Assembly: GCF_003046625.1 (NCBI RefSeq)
Contig: NZ_QAAD01000003.1
Coordinates: forward strand, 186,001 to 250,000
Source: Mangrovibacterium marinum
Lineage (GTDB): Bacteria; Bacteroidota; Bacteroidia; Bacteroidales; Prolixibacteraceae
Reading direction: 5' to 3'
DNA: 64,000 bases
The number at the start of each line of letters is the position of its first letter. The first letter of the stretch is position 1. Made by a program: the position numbers and the translations under genes. Shown here one piece after another: positions 16,767 to 25,444 of this stretch. The notes below the pieces were generated by a model, which was not told the DNA's origin, ran no database searches, and saw nothing but the letters and a program-made list of their open reading frames with translations.

Positions 16767-19424
16767 TTAAAAGGTATATGTAATTGTTAATGTCGAAGAC
16801 CTTCCGGTAATTGGACGAGCACGCATGTAGTTTGTTGCATTATCGACAAATGAGAAATCTTCAGCTTCTGTAAAACCTAACGTATCGAAGATGTTATTAA
16901 CACTGGCACTTAAGACCAAGCCTTTAGCGATATCGTAGCTGGCAAATCCGTTCAGATAAGCGTAACCAGGCAGAACAATTGTGTTATTATTTCCCTGAAA
17001 CACTTTAGTCGTACCGATAAGGTTTAATCCTAAAACCGCTTTACCCATCTTATACGATGGATTGATGTTATACATTAAATCAGGTACGCGGCGCGGTGTA
17101 TTGCCAACATCCGTTGGATCCAGGCTACTCTTGATTTCTGCTTTCGTAAAAATACCTCCTGCGCTTATCGACAAGTCGCCTAACTGAGCAGTCGCCTCTA
17201 GTTCTGCACCATACGATTTAAAATCGATCAGATAGATCTTCTGCTCTGTAGGGTCGGCATTCTGCTCACTCACACTTGTATAATAAGGAGTTAACATGAA
17301 TCCAAATTTCGGCGATCTGTATTTAAACCCAAGCTCCACCTGAGTAATCATATCTGCATCAGTACCATCTAGGGTTTTCCCTGCATCATCGATGAATTGC
17401 GAGTATAGTAAACGGTCGGCATTTGCGCGTCCGCCCCGGCTAACTCGTGCGTAAATTGCTTTTCCATCATCCAACTTGTAATTTGCACCCAAAGAGAATG
17501 AGAAATAGCTGTAATCGTAGCTTACCGAATGAGGATTTGTATTGTCTACAATTGTTGCACTACTTTCCACAGGAGAAATAGTACCATCTCTGTTTACATC
17601 GATTGCCGCAGTTTTGCCTGACAAATAGTATCCGTCTACATTTCCAAAATCATATCGAACACTCGCATCAATATTAAAATTGTCATTTACATCCAGTTCC
17701 ACATTTGCATAAGGCGCATCGATATCGTATTTCATATCATATTTACGACCTAAGCCCCAAACACCATAATTGGTAACGCCGCCTTCGGTGTAGTAAGAAC
17801 CATCGGCACTAACAATATTCATCAATCTTGGCTGGTTGGTTACATCGGTAATATATCCTTGCCACGCCCAATACATCGCAATCTGCTGGTAAGCTTTGTA
17901 GTAACCCAGCGTCAGGTTCACGTTATCAAACCGTTTAGAAAGATTTAAATCGCTGGTAAAATTATTAAGACTATTAATATCAACGTCGAAAGAAGCCAAC
18001 TGCATCAACTTACCATTTCCATTCAGCGAGGACAACTCGGAATTGGATAGCGCAACACCGGCATTTGGACCATTAGCATAGCTAAAGGTGTAACCTGAAG
18101 CATAAGCGTCACCAAGTACAGCTTGAGCAACATCGTCAGCACTTCCAATTAGCCCCATTGGGAACATTGTTCTGAAAGCACCATTCGTCAACGACAGACG
18201 GCTTTTATCTGACAACTTCCATCCTTCGCCCAAATCAAATGAAAACTCAGCACCGATCGATTTTGATACAGGATGCATCCCGTCTGAAATATCGGTTGTC
18301 CTTGGGTTTCCGTTGGCATCAATACTAGTCATGTTGAAGAAATCAGAACTTTGCAAAGCACCATGCTTTAAATCGAGTCCAGGAATTGATGAGAAATTAG
18401 GATTTGAAGCAGTACCGGTAGCAACCACTGGCATCGGCATATACGAAATAGCACGGTCGTTCAAAAATTTAAGATATACCCGGACATAACCGTTCTCAAA
18501 TTCTTTAGTCAGGTTCGCTTTAATCTGTCCACCCATATTGCCGTTAAATCCGGCATCTCTGGGGCCAACTCCCTGGCGGTAAAAACCACCAATATTAAAC
18601 GACAAACCATCCCCTATAGGAGCACCGAAGTTGAAATCAGTTCTGAAATCACGATAATCGAGACCAAATGTTGTTCCAATAGTCCCCTCTTTTACAGCAC
18701 CTGTTTTACTAATAAAGTTAATGATACCGGCAGGCGAGTTACTGGCAAAAGTAGACGCCGAACCACCACGAATAGCCTCAACCCGAGCTAATGTTTTGTC
18801 TGAACGAAGAAAGATGTCTGCATTACCAAACATGATGTCACCAAACTGCATCACCGGAAGCCCATCCTCGTGCAATTGTAAAAACTTAGAACCTCCGGTA
18901 GAAATTGGCACACCCCTTACAGAGATATTGGCATTCCCCTCACCACCAGTTGACTCTGAGTGAATCCCGGGAATCGACTTAAAGACCTCAGCGGTAGTAA
19001 CAGCTCCAAGTTGACCAAGAGTCTTAGGCTTAATACTTGTAATTGCCACACTGGACTCCAATAACGATCTCGGGTTAACAACACCGGTTACAACAACTTC
19101 ATCCAGACCAATAAGGTCCTGCGAAAGCTGAACATCGTATGTTACAACCTGATCGGCAATAATTTCGATTTCTTTGTCAACGGCGGAATACCCGATAAAA
19201 GACGCTTGAAAAACGTAAACTCCGGGATCCAACTTATCCAAGGTATATTTCCCGTCAAAATCAGTAATAGTTCCGATTGTACGCCCCTTAAGCATAATCG
19301 TAGCTCCAATAAGCGGATCGCCATTGGCTTTATCTGTAAATGTTCCGGTCAAAGTACCCTTTTGAGCCATACTTGCAAAACACCCCAGAAACAGGATCAT
19401 CAGAATGACAACGACTTTTTTCAT
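16767..19424 (-). CDS. TonB-dependent outer-membrane receptor with CarboxypepD-like N-terminal domain
   Basis: 885 aa from the Met starting MKKVVVILMILFLGCF; nine upstream residues in the open frame lack signal character. A signal peptide ends near SMAQ. A CarboxypepD-regulatory beta domain follows (GTFTDKANGDPLIGATIMLKG), then a plug domain (VVVTGVVNPRSLLESSVAITSI... SVRGVP) and a 22-strand barrel ending TITYTF. It is expected to import a ligand over ~600 Da or a scarce one with TonB energy. No SusD lipoprotein accompanies it, unlike polysaccharide loci, which fits a small oligosaccharide. It is the first gene of the operon opposite the lacI-type gene. Confidence 0.92.
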   Translation of the reverse strand: MKKVVVILMILFLGCFASMAQKGTLTGTFTDKANGDPLIGATIMLKGRTIGTITDFDGKYTLDKLDPGVYVFQASFIGYSAVDKEIEIIADQVVTYDVQLSQDLIGLDEVVVTGVVNPRSLLESSVAITSIKPKTLGQLGAVTTAEVFKSIPGIHSESTGGEGNANISVRGVPISTGGSKFLQLHEDGLPVMQFGDIMFGNADIFLRSDKTLARVEAIRGGSASTFASNSPAGIINFISKTGAVKEGTIGTTFGLDYRDFRTDFNFGAPIGDGLSFNIGGFYRQGVGPRDAGFNGNMGGQIKANLTKEFENGYVRVYLKFLNDRAISYMPMPVVATGTASNPNFSSIPGLDLKHGALQSSDFFNMTSIDANGNPRTTDISDGMHPVSKSIGAEFSFDLGEGWKLSDKSRLSLTNGAFRTMFPMGLIGSADDVAQAVLGDAYASGYTFSYANGPNAGVALSNSELSSLNGNGKLMQLASFDVDINSLNNFTSDLNLSKRFDNVNLTLGYYKAYQQIAMYWAWQGYITDVTNQPRLMNIVSADGSYYTEGGVTNYGVWGLGRKYDMKYDIDAPYANVELDVNDNFNIDASVRYDFGNVDGYYLSGKTAAIDVNRDGTISPVESSATIVDNTNPHSVSYDYSYFSFSLGANYKLDDGKAIYARVSRGGRANADRLLYSQFIDDAGKTLDGTDADMITQVELGFKYRSPKFGFMLTPYYTSVSEQNADPTEQKIYLIDFKSYGAELEATAQLGDLSISAGGIFTKAEIKSSLDPTDVGNTPRRVPDLMYNINPSYKMGKAVLGLNLIGTTKVFQGNNNTIVLPGYAYLNGFASYDIAKGLVLSASVNNIFDTLGFTEAEDFSFVDNATNYMRARPITGRSSTLTITYTF

Positions 19425-19558
19425 AAGTTCTAAATTTAAGTTTGAATACACAGTTTTAAAATTCTCCTAGGTTTTTGATATAATTTCCTATACGAAACTA
19501 AATCATTTTTCGATACCAAAAACACACCAAAAACCTAAAACACTGCCAGTTACAAACA

Positions 19559-19580
19559 CAACCGGTTGCACAACCGGTTG
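19559..19580. promoter_or_regulatory. Double palindromic LacI-type operator
   Basis: Two identical 10-bp palindromes CAACCGGTTG (19559-19568 and 19571-19580) are separated by CA, one helical turn apart. They lie in the divergent region between the TonB receptor operon and the lacI-type gene. A central CG in a palindrome is the hallmark of LacI-family operators. Repression of both directions by the adjacent regulator is the likely use. Confidence 0.75.
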
Positions 19581-19773
19581 CGAAGATAATATTTTAACAT
19601 TTTTTAACATTTTTTATTTTTACCCTGGGAAAACTAAACTTCTGCCCAATATTCCCCGGCAACCTTTCCGGTAAAACGCCCCCGCTTACCGGTTCCCGCA
19701 ATTAAGAAGCGAATTAATGAACCGTCCGGAAAATTTTATTGTATATTTCAAATTGAATTCAAAAAGACTAGTT

Positions 19774-20787
19774 ATGCCCAATAACCCGGCTACAATTCTC
19801 GATATTGCCAAACGCTTGAACCTGTCTAAATCGACTGTTAGCAGAGCCTTACGCGATCATCCGGATATCAGCCAAACAACCAAAGAGGCTGTTCGTAGAG
19901 TGGCGGAGGAACTTAGCTACATGCCCAATGCTGTCGCTGCCTCTTTCAGGTACAAACGCAGTAAAGTAATTGGACTAATTGTCCCCCAGATTTCCTATTT
20001 CTTCTTCCCTTCGGTAATCCGGGGAATCGAGGAGATTGTCTACAAGAATGGTTATAATCTGCTTATTCTACAGTCCAACGAATCGTTTGAACGGGAAAAA
20101 GAAAACCTCAATATCCTTGTGGCCAACAATGTGGAAGGGATTTTAGTATCAGTATCGCGAAAAACCAAAGATTTCTCCCACTTCAAGCATCTAATTGACC
20201 GGGACTATCCGCTTGTCTTTTTCGACAGGGTCGTGACCGACCTGGAAGCCGACTGTGTCCTGGTCGACGATGTTACAGCTTCGTTTAATGCGGTCAACCA
20301 CTTAATTGACCGGGGCAGAAAGAAAATCGGAATCTGTACAGGGAACCTCAACCTGCTCATCAGCCAAAACAGGCTCAAAGGCTATAAAATGGCGCTTCAA
20401 CACCGAAATTACCCGGTTACTGACGATTATATCGTATCGTGTGAATGGCCCGACGAAGCAGAGAAACGAACCATGGAATTACTGAACACGGCCAATCCTC
20501 CCGATGCCATTTTTGCAATCAGCGACCTGACAATGTCCGGGGTCATGAAAGCCATCTTCAGAAAAGGCTTAAAAGTTCCCGAGCAAATCGCCGTCATCGG
20601 TTTCTGCGAGGAAACCTTCCGAACCATGTATAACCCGCCTCTTTCGGTCATTCATCCCATGGGCTTCGAGATCGGGCAAGCATCAGCAGAGCTTCTTTTT
20701 GAACGAATTAATAATAACGCGAGGGAGAAGATACCCTATAGAACAGTCTATTTGGAAGGAACCTTAGAAATTGGAGGATCAACTTGA
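19774..20787 (+). CDS. LacI-family repressor of the sugar operon
   Basis: 337 aa from the ATG at 19774, chosen because LacI proteins start just before the HTH; the open frame begins 19 codons earlier. The N-terminal helix-turn-helix ATILDIAKRLNLSKSTVSRALRDHPDIS and hinge MPNAVAASFRYKRS precede a periplasmic-binding-protein-like sensor domain (GLIVPQISYFFFPSVIRGIEE...). It is divergent from the TonB/kinase/GH13_18/MFS operon, with the double CAACCGGTTG site between them, so it should control that operon in response to a sugar or sugar phosphate. Confidence 0.92.
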   Translation: MPNNPATILDIAKRLNLSKSTVSRALRDHPDISQTTKEAVRRVAEELSYMPNAVAASFRYKRSKVIGLIVPQISYFFFPSVIRGIEEIVYKNGYNLLILQSNESFEREKENLNILVANNVEGILVSVSRKTKDFSHFKHLIDRDYPLVFFDRVVTDLEADCVLVDDVTASFNAVNHLIDRGRKKIGICTGNLNLLISQNRLKGYKMALQHRNYPVTDDYIVSCEWPDEAEKRTMELLNTANPPDAIFAISDLTMSGVMKAIFRKGLKVPEQIAVIGFCEETFRTMYNPPLSVIHPMGFEIGQASAELLFERINNNAREKIPYRTVYLEGTLEIGGST

Positions 20788-21132
20788 TTGCTATCCTTTC
20801 AATTCGATAATTACTAATTTGTCTAATTTTAAACTGTCCTATTTTCAGGTAAGGCTACAAAAATTTCCTATGACAGCCTACTCTTTTTTACTTTCTCTGA
20901 AAAGGAGCTCTAGTTAAATCGGACTTCGCCTCAGGCTACATGTCGTTTTAACCAACCATAATATTAGGAATTGGGGCTGGGACTGATGTTCTTTTACATT
21001 CCGATTTGAAGCAACTCAATTTCAAAGAGGCACAACTGATTTGCAATTTTTGTTTAAAAAAGTGAATCTAATTGAGAGTGAGATCGACGTGGATTCTCCT
21101 ATATACACCTTCAAGGGGATCGATGAATTGAA
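20788..21132. other. Intergenic stretch with no recognisable gene
   Basis: 345 nt. Short frames on both strands show no domain. The stretch lies between the lacI-type gene and the AbiJ-like remnant and may contain decayed sequence of the latter's downstream part. Confidence 0.4.
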
Positions 21133-21303
21133 TTATTCAAGTATTGTCTCGTTATTCCCATATGTGTTTTCTCCAATTGCGTCTCGAATTATATGCACAA
21201 TACGCACTCTCAAATCATTTGGAATATTATTATAGGTATAGACATCCGGTACATCACCGCGAAGTCTTTTTTGTCTTTTAGAGAATAAATCAATTATTGC
21301 CAT
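21133..21303 (-). pseudogene. Truncated AbiJ N-terminal-domain (NTD4-type) gene
   Basis: A 56-codon open frame starting MAIIDLFSKRQKRLRGDVPD and continuing with VYTYNNIPNDLRVRIVHIIRDAIGE. This strongly resembles the conserved N-terminal domain found before the effector part of abortive-infection AbiJ-like proteins. It stops after NNETILE and no effector follows in any frame, so it is a truncated relic. It begins 27 nt after an attC-like R' box (GTTAGGC). The overlapping plus-strand frame is a shadow. Confidence 0.7.
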
Positions 21304-21329
21304 CTTAGTGTTTATCGAATTTATATTGT

Positions 21330-21448
21330 GCCTAACGTTCTAGTATTTTATCCATCGTTATCGCATGCTATCAAATTAACAATAATAATTAATATTGCTA
21401 ATTTGTTGTTTTGTTTAAAAACAAATGATGGATAAAATAAAGTTGGAC
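21330..21448 (-). repeat. Candidate attC-like site preceding the AbiJ remnant
   Basis: On the minus strand, GTCCAAC (perfect RYYYAAC, 21442-21448) and GTTAGGC (perfect GTTRRRY, 21330-21336) bracket a 119-bp segment. Perfect 13-bp arms TATTTTATCCATC/GATGGATAAAATA (21427-21439 and 21344-21356) and inner CAAATTA/TAATTTG arms can fold it into a long hairpin. It is unrelated in sequence to the 65-bp modules at 7.9-11.3 kb but has the same polarity and the same position relative to an orphan gene. The spacers between boxes and stem are unequal, so the call is tentative. Confidence 0.45.
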
Positions 21449-21840
21449 GATGCCAGCCGGTTGTAGCGTCCTGTTTTCGAATCTTTATACCGAAAAACAA
21501 ACCGGAATTTCGTCGGAGCAAAGCAGGGGTTTCTGTAAGGTTTCTGTATGCTTTCTGTATGCTTACTGTATCCGATGATATAGAAAGCTAGTAGAAAGCC
21601 CGGAGTAGAATAGGATAAAGTTTGGCCTTTGCATGTAGCAAGCCCGTTGCAGATGGCGGGATAGCCGGATTGATGGATTGATGACTCACTACTCCTGTCT
21701 CACGACTCACTACTGATCACTGAACACTGGACCTCCGACTCCTCTCTCTGCGTCTTCTCCGCTTTTTTGGCGTTTCCGTATTCGTTTAACCGCAAAGTCC
21801 GCAAAGAAGGCGCAAAGCACGCAAAGAATGACTCCGGACT
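21449..21840. other. Gene-free stretch with short degenerate repeats
   Basis: No coding signal. It contains imperfect repeats of TTTCTGTATGC near 21530-21575, degenerate ACTCACTAC copies near 21683-21715, and a CGCAAAG-type repeat (cgcaaagtccgcaaagaagg) at 21791-21827, a kind of simple repeat scattered in many bacterial intergenic regions. Confidence 0.5.
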
Positions 21841-21960
21841 CACTACTCACTACTCACTACTCACTACTCACTACTCACTACTCACTACTCACTACTCACT
21901 ACTCACTACTCACTACTCACTACTCACTACTCACTACTCACTACTCACTACTCACTACTC
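21841..21960. repeat. 7-bp tandem repeat (CACTACT), about 17 copies
   Basis: 120 nt of perfect CACTACT units, flanked by degenerate copies from about 21683. It lies downstream of dsbD's terminator and is not inside a credible gene; the plus-strand frame gives only TTHYSLL repeats. It is probably length-variable by slippage. Confidence 0.9.
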
Positions 21961-21991
21961 ACCACTAACCCTCCGCACACCGTGGCCATAC

Positions 21992-22018
21992 AAAAAAGTC
22001 CCGGCGCTGGCCGGGACT
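21992..22018 (-). terminator. Rho-independent terminator of dsbD
   Basis: On the minus strand, AGTCCCGGC and GCCGGGACT pair around a 4-nt loop and are followed by six T. It lies about 70 nt after the dsbD stop. Confidence 0.85.
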
Positions 22019-22085
22019 CGTGGATTAGATACTAATCCAAACTAAACTATGGTGAAAAAAAAACAAATGTTTCAATTGGTCTAAA

Positions 22086-24176
22086 TCAGTGCTGCTTAAA
22101 ACGGGCAAGCCCTTCGTCGAGAAACTGCACAAAATTATCGGCATCTAAATCGTAAGCTTTGGGCTGTGTCAATTCTTTCCCCTGGTGGTCGAGCAACACA
22201 TAATAAGGTTGGGCATTCACCCCAAAGCGGCTAATCTGAAAATCGGCATTTTTCTTCCCGATGGTCTTCTTCACGCGGCCGTCGTAGCTCGAGGTCACCC
22301 ACTCGTCTTCGGGCAGTTGCTTTTTGTCGTCGACGTACAGCGCAATCAGCACGTAATCGTTCATCAGGCGTTTCAGCACGCGCGGATCCGACCACACGCT
22401 GGCCTCCATCTCGCGGCAATTCACACAACCATGTCCGGTAAAGTCGATAAAAACCGGTTTACCCACTTGCTTGGCATAAGCCATTCCTTCCTCGTAATCA
22501 AAGAAACCCTGCAGGCCATGTGGCAAGTGCAGAAAATCGCTGTACTTGGCCTTCACTTCCTGACCATCCGTCTGGTTCGCCTGAAGCCCGCCACGGAGCT
22601 GAATTTCGTCGCGCACAATGCCACGCAAATCAAAATCGTGCGTTTCCATGGGCGGCATATAGCCTGAAATGGCCTTCAGCGGGGCGCCAAACATTCCCGG
22701 AATGAGGTACACCACAAAGGCAAACGTGGCAATAGACAACATCAGGCGGGGCACGGTAACATGCTTCACATCGCTGTCGTGCGAAAATTTCAATTTACCC
22801 AACAGGTAGAAGCCCAACAGGGTGAAAATGACGATCCACAAGGCCAGATACACCTCCCGATCGAGAATCCCCCAGTGGTACGTTTGGTCGGCTACGCTCA
22901 GGAACTTCAGCCCCAGCGCCAGTTCGAGGAAGCCCAGCACAACTTTCACCGAGTTTAACCAGCCGCCCGATTTGGGCAAATTGCTCAGCCAACCCGGGAA
23001 CAGCGCAAATAAAGTAAAGGGCAATGCAAAAGCCAGCGAGAAGCCGAACATTCCGACAATGGGTTTGAGCACGGCACCACCGGCCGACTCGACCAAAATA
23101 GCCCCCACGATTGGCCCGGTACACGAGAAGGAAACCAACACCAATGTTAAGGCCATAAAGAATGAGCCCATAAAGCCGCCTTTATCCACCTGGCTGTCCG
23201 ATTTGTTCACCAACCAGCTGGGCAACACAATCTCGAACATCCCGAAGAACGAGAATGCGAAGATCATGAACACGGCGAAAAAGATGATATTCGGAATCCA
23301 GTGCGTACTCAGAAAGTTGGCGATATCGGGGCCGAAAATGAGTGCCACAACCGTACCAACAATGGTATAAATAGCGATGATCGACAGCCCGTAGAAGGAG
23401 GCATACATCCGCGACTTGGCTTTGGTGTCGCCACTCTTCATAAAAAATGAAACCGTCATCGGGATCATCGGGAACACGCAAGGTGTTAAAATAGCAGCTA
23501 AACCGGCCAAAAATGAGAAGAACAGGAACATCCACAAATTTTCAGTTGTACCTGTTTTCCCTTTATCGGTCATCACCTGTCCTTGTTCGGCAGGAGTAAC
23601 TGGCTCCTGAACCGGCTCGGCTACCTGCTCAGCCACTGTTGCCTCCGCTTCGGAAGCCTGAGCGACCGACTCAGCATCGTCCTTTTTGGCTTCAGTCGGG
23701 CCGGTTACGGCAGCCGCTGTACCAACACCATCTGCCTTGAAGCTGAATTCCACCTCGGTCGGCGGCAAGCAGGTTTCGTCGTTACAACACATAAACTCCA
23801 GATAACCATCAATGGTCACCGGGTCGGCCGATTTCACCTGCACCACCTGCGTAAATACCGCCTTGCTTGCAAAATACCGAAGGTCCATCTGAAAGGTTTC
23901 GTCGAACTTTTCGGTAGGCTGCGGATCGGTGGTCATTGCTCCCACCAATTCAACATTCGCATTCTCGTTAAAATGAAATGATGTGGGAACGGGTCCTCCG
24001 TCGGGCAATTTTGTGTCGTACAAATGCCAACCGTCATCAATGGTTGCTGTGAAAATAAGTTTCACCTGATCGCCGTCCTGCTTCGACGAGAACGACCATT
24101 TTACAGGCTCCATAATCTGAGCATTGGAGCCCAGTGTTGTCAAAAGTGTGATTAGAATAACTAAAATCCGCTTCAT
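22086..24176 (-). CDS. dsbD: Thiol:disulfide interchange protein DsbD
   Basis: 696 aa. The N-terminal periplasmic domain (about 20-160) has the Cys pair region CCNDETCLPP. An Ala/Glu-rich linker follows, then eight membrane helices (about 220-520) containing TPCVFPMIP and SFSCTGPIVG with the redox cysteines. The C-terminal thioredoxin-like domain has the active site GHGCVNCREME. It carries electrons from cytoplasmic thioredoxin to periplasmic thiol proteins, such as TlpA-like proteins and cytochrome c maturation factors. The order alpha-TM-gamma is complete. Upstream lies a membrane LuxR regulator on the same strand, with a shared 11-bp motif in front of both genes. Confidence 0.93.
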   Translation of the reverse strand: MKRILVILITLLTTLGSNAQIMEPVKWSFSSKQDGDQVKLIFTATIDDGWHLYDTKLPDGGPVPTSFHFNENANVELVGAMTTDPQPTEKFDETFQMDLRYFASKAVFTQVVQVKSADPVTIDGYLEFMCCNDETCLPPTEVEFSFKADGVGTAAAVTGPTEAKKDDAESVAQASEAEATVAEQVAEPVQEPVTPAEQGQVMTDKGKTGTTENLWMFLFFSFLAGLAAILTPCVFPMIPMTVSFFMKSGDTKAKSRMYASFYGLSIIAIYTIVGTVVALIFGPDIANFLSTHWIPNIIFFAVFMIFAFSFFGMFEIVLPSWLVNKSDSQVDKGGFMGSFFMALTLVLVSFSCTGPIVGAILVESAGGAVLKPIVGMFGFSLAFALPFTLFALFPGWLSNLPKSGGWLNSVKVVLGFLELALGLKFLSVADQTYHWGILDREVYLALWIVIFTLLGFYLLGKLKFSHDSDVKHVTVPRLMLSIATFAFVVYLIPGMFGAPLKAISGYMPPMETHDFDLRGIVRDEIQLRGGLQANQTDGQEVKAKYSDFLHLPHGLQGFFDYEEGMAYAKQVGKPVFIDFTGHGCVNCREMEASVWSDPRVLKRLMNDYVLIALYVDDKKQLPEDEWVTSSYDGRVKKTIGKKNADFQISRFGVNAQPYYVLLDHQGKELTQPKAYDLDADNFVQFLDEGLARFKQH

Positions 24177-24310
24177 ACCTGGCAGTAAATTTTATTGTGA
24201 ATTGATTATTGTTTCGCTGCTAAACAGTGTCAACAAAAATAGCTGCTCCCCTGATGCAAATCACTATACAAAGCGGTGTAAAAACGGCCGACAAAAGGTT
24301 GAAATAAGGA

Positions 24311-24321
24311 CTAGACCCCCT
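24311..24321 (-). promoter_or_regulatory. Shared 11-bp motif upstream of dsbD
   Basis: CTAGACCCCCT (AGGGGGTCTAG on the coding strand) lies 135 nt before dsbD and recurs at 25389-25399 in front of the membrane LuxR gene. It may be a recognition site for that regulator. This rests on repetition alone. Confidence 0.3.
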
Positions 24322-24331
24322 GCACAAACAA

Positions 24332-25378
24332 TCATTTTTGCCTATTGTACAATACAATAGCTTCTTTCCGATTGGAAACCCCCAGACGTTTGTACAAATT
24401 ATTGATGTGCGTCTTTACCGTGCTTAATTCAATAAAAAGATCGGCGGCAATCTCTTTATTGGTTTTCCCGGCAGCCAAGGCTTCCCAGATTGTACGTTCC
24501 TTTTCGGTTAGCAAACCAAAATAATCGACCTCGTTTTTGCCGCTTCCCTGGCTTTTCAGCCGATATACCCAGATCGCCAGCAGGACAATAATAAGCGCCT
24601 CGGCTCCGATGATCCAGCTGCGCCAGGGCTTGGTAATTCGGGGTATCTCGCACACCAAGTCGCGATAACCAACCAGGTTGTTCAACAGGTCGTCGTAGGC
24701 AGCGGTATACATGGCCTGCGGGTATTGGGCTTTTAAGCGTTCCTGAAAATCGAAGTAGAACGACCCGTTTCGCAGAAAGTCGGTTTCGCGATCCTCGATA
24801 TGATAAAGCGCAAACAGTCCGACTATCGCATCCGAGCTGTTGGTCACAAACTCGCGGATACTGCGATTCATGCTTTGGCTCTGGAAATCGCGCTTCGCTA
24901 CCGTATTGATCAGTGTTAAGCTATGTCGTTTCTGAAAATAAGCCTTTTCAAAGGCCACCAGGCTTTCATTCTCGGGTGATCCTTCCACCCGAACATCGTC
25001 AAACAACAGTTTCTGATCGCCGGCATTAAGCTTCAACTCGCTGGAGTTTGTTAGCAGCAGATGCATGAAATTTCGCGTTGAATCGGCCGAAAATTCGAGC
25101 GCGAACAAACTATTGCGCACCAAATACAAACGATAAAAACGCGGATCGTCGGGCAGATCGTTGCCTTTTAGCTCAAAATGTCCATCGGGATAAATGGTAG
25201 CCTCATTGATCATGAACTCGGGAGAAGCTACAAACAAATTTTCGGGCGACTGAATAGAGGCCAGGTAAATTTTGGGTTGCCATTGGTCGGATATGCGCAC
25301 CACACCTTCAATCTGGTAGGCATAACAACCGATCACCGGAAACAACAGCAATAGGAATATCAGGGCTTTATACTTCAT
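24332..25378 (-). CDS. Membrane-anchored LuxR-type transcription regulator
   Basis: 348 aa. A signal or anchor at the N-terminus is followed by a periplasmic beta-rich domain resembling DUF4369 (about 20-130), a helical region, one transmembrane helix (about 260-280, WIIGAEALIIVLLAIWVY) and a cytoplasmic C-terminal LuxR helix-turn-helix (LLTEKERTIWEALAAGKTNKEIAADL...STVKTHINNLYKRLGV). This is a one-component design: periplasmic sensing is coupled to a DNA-binding tail. Placement directly upstream of dsbD suggests redox or envelope-stress control of it, which is inference. It might be cleaved to release the HTH. Confidence 0.85.
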   Translation of the reverse strand: MKYKALIFLLLLFPVIGCYAYQIEGVVRISDQWQPKIYLASIQSPENLFVASPEFMINEATIYPDGHFELKGNDLPDDPRFYRLYLVRNSLFALEFSADSTRNFMHLLLTNSSELKLNAGDQKLLFDDVRVEGSPENESLVAFEKAYFQKRHSLTLINTVAKRDFQSQSMNRSIREFVTNSSDAIVGLFALYHIEDRETDFLRNGSFYFDFQERLKAQYPQAMYTAAYDDLLNNLVGYRDLVCEIPRITKPWRSWIIGAEALIIVLLAIWVYRLKSQGSGKNEVDYFGLLTEKERTIWEALAAGKTNKEIAADLFIELSTVKTHINNLYKRLGVSNRKEAIVLYNRQK

Positions 25379-25388
25379 ACAACAAGTT

Positions 25389-25399
25389 CTAGACCCCCT
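25389..25399 (-). promoter_or_regulatory. Shared 11-bp motif upstream of the membrane LuxR gene
   Basis: A second CTAGACCCCCT copy, 11 nt before the start codon of the regulator gene. It may be an autoregulatory site or part of the leader. Confidence 0.3.
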
Positions 25400-25406
25400 A
25401 AAAATA

Positions 25407-25438
25407 GTAAATCCCGAACAAATCTGCCCGGGATTTAC
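25407..25438. terminator. Terminator after rng
   Basis: GTAAATCCCG and CGGGATTTAC form a perfect 10-bp stem with a 12-nt loop. On the minus strand it is followed by TATTTTTA. It ends the rng transcript 7 nt after its stop. Confidence 0.75.
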
Positions 25439-25444
25439 ACTTAT

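Noticed and set aside
21041-21235. 64-codon plus-strand frame at 21 kb
   Set aside because: It runs against the AbiJ-like remnant on the other strand, which has recognisable protein content; this frame has none.
21841-21960. CRISPR array
   Set aside because: The repeat unit is 7 bp with no spacers, and no cas gene is present.
21767-22045. 92-codon plus-strand frame encoding TTHYSLL repeats
   Set aside because: It only translates the 7-bp tandem repeat; the third codon positions are not different from the others and the start is in degenerate intergenic DNA.
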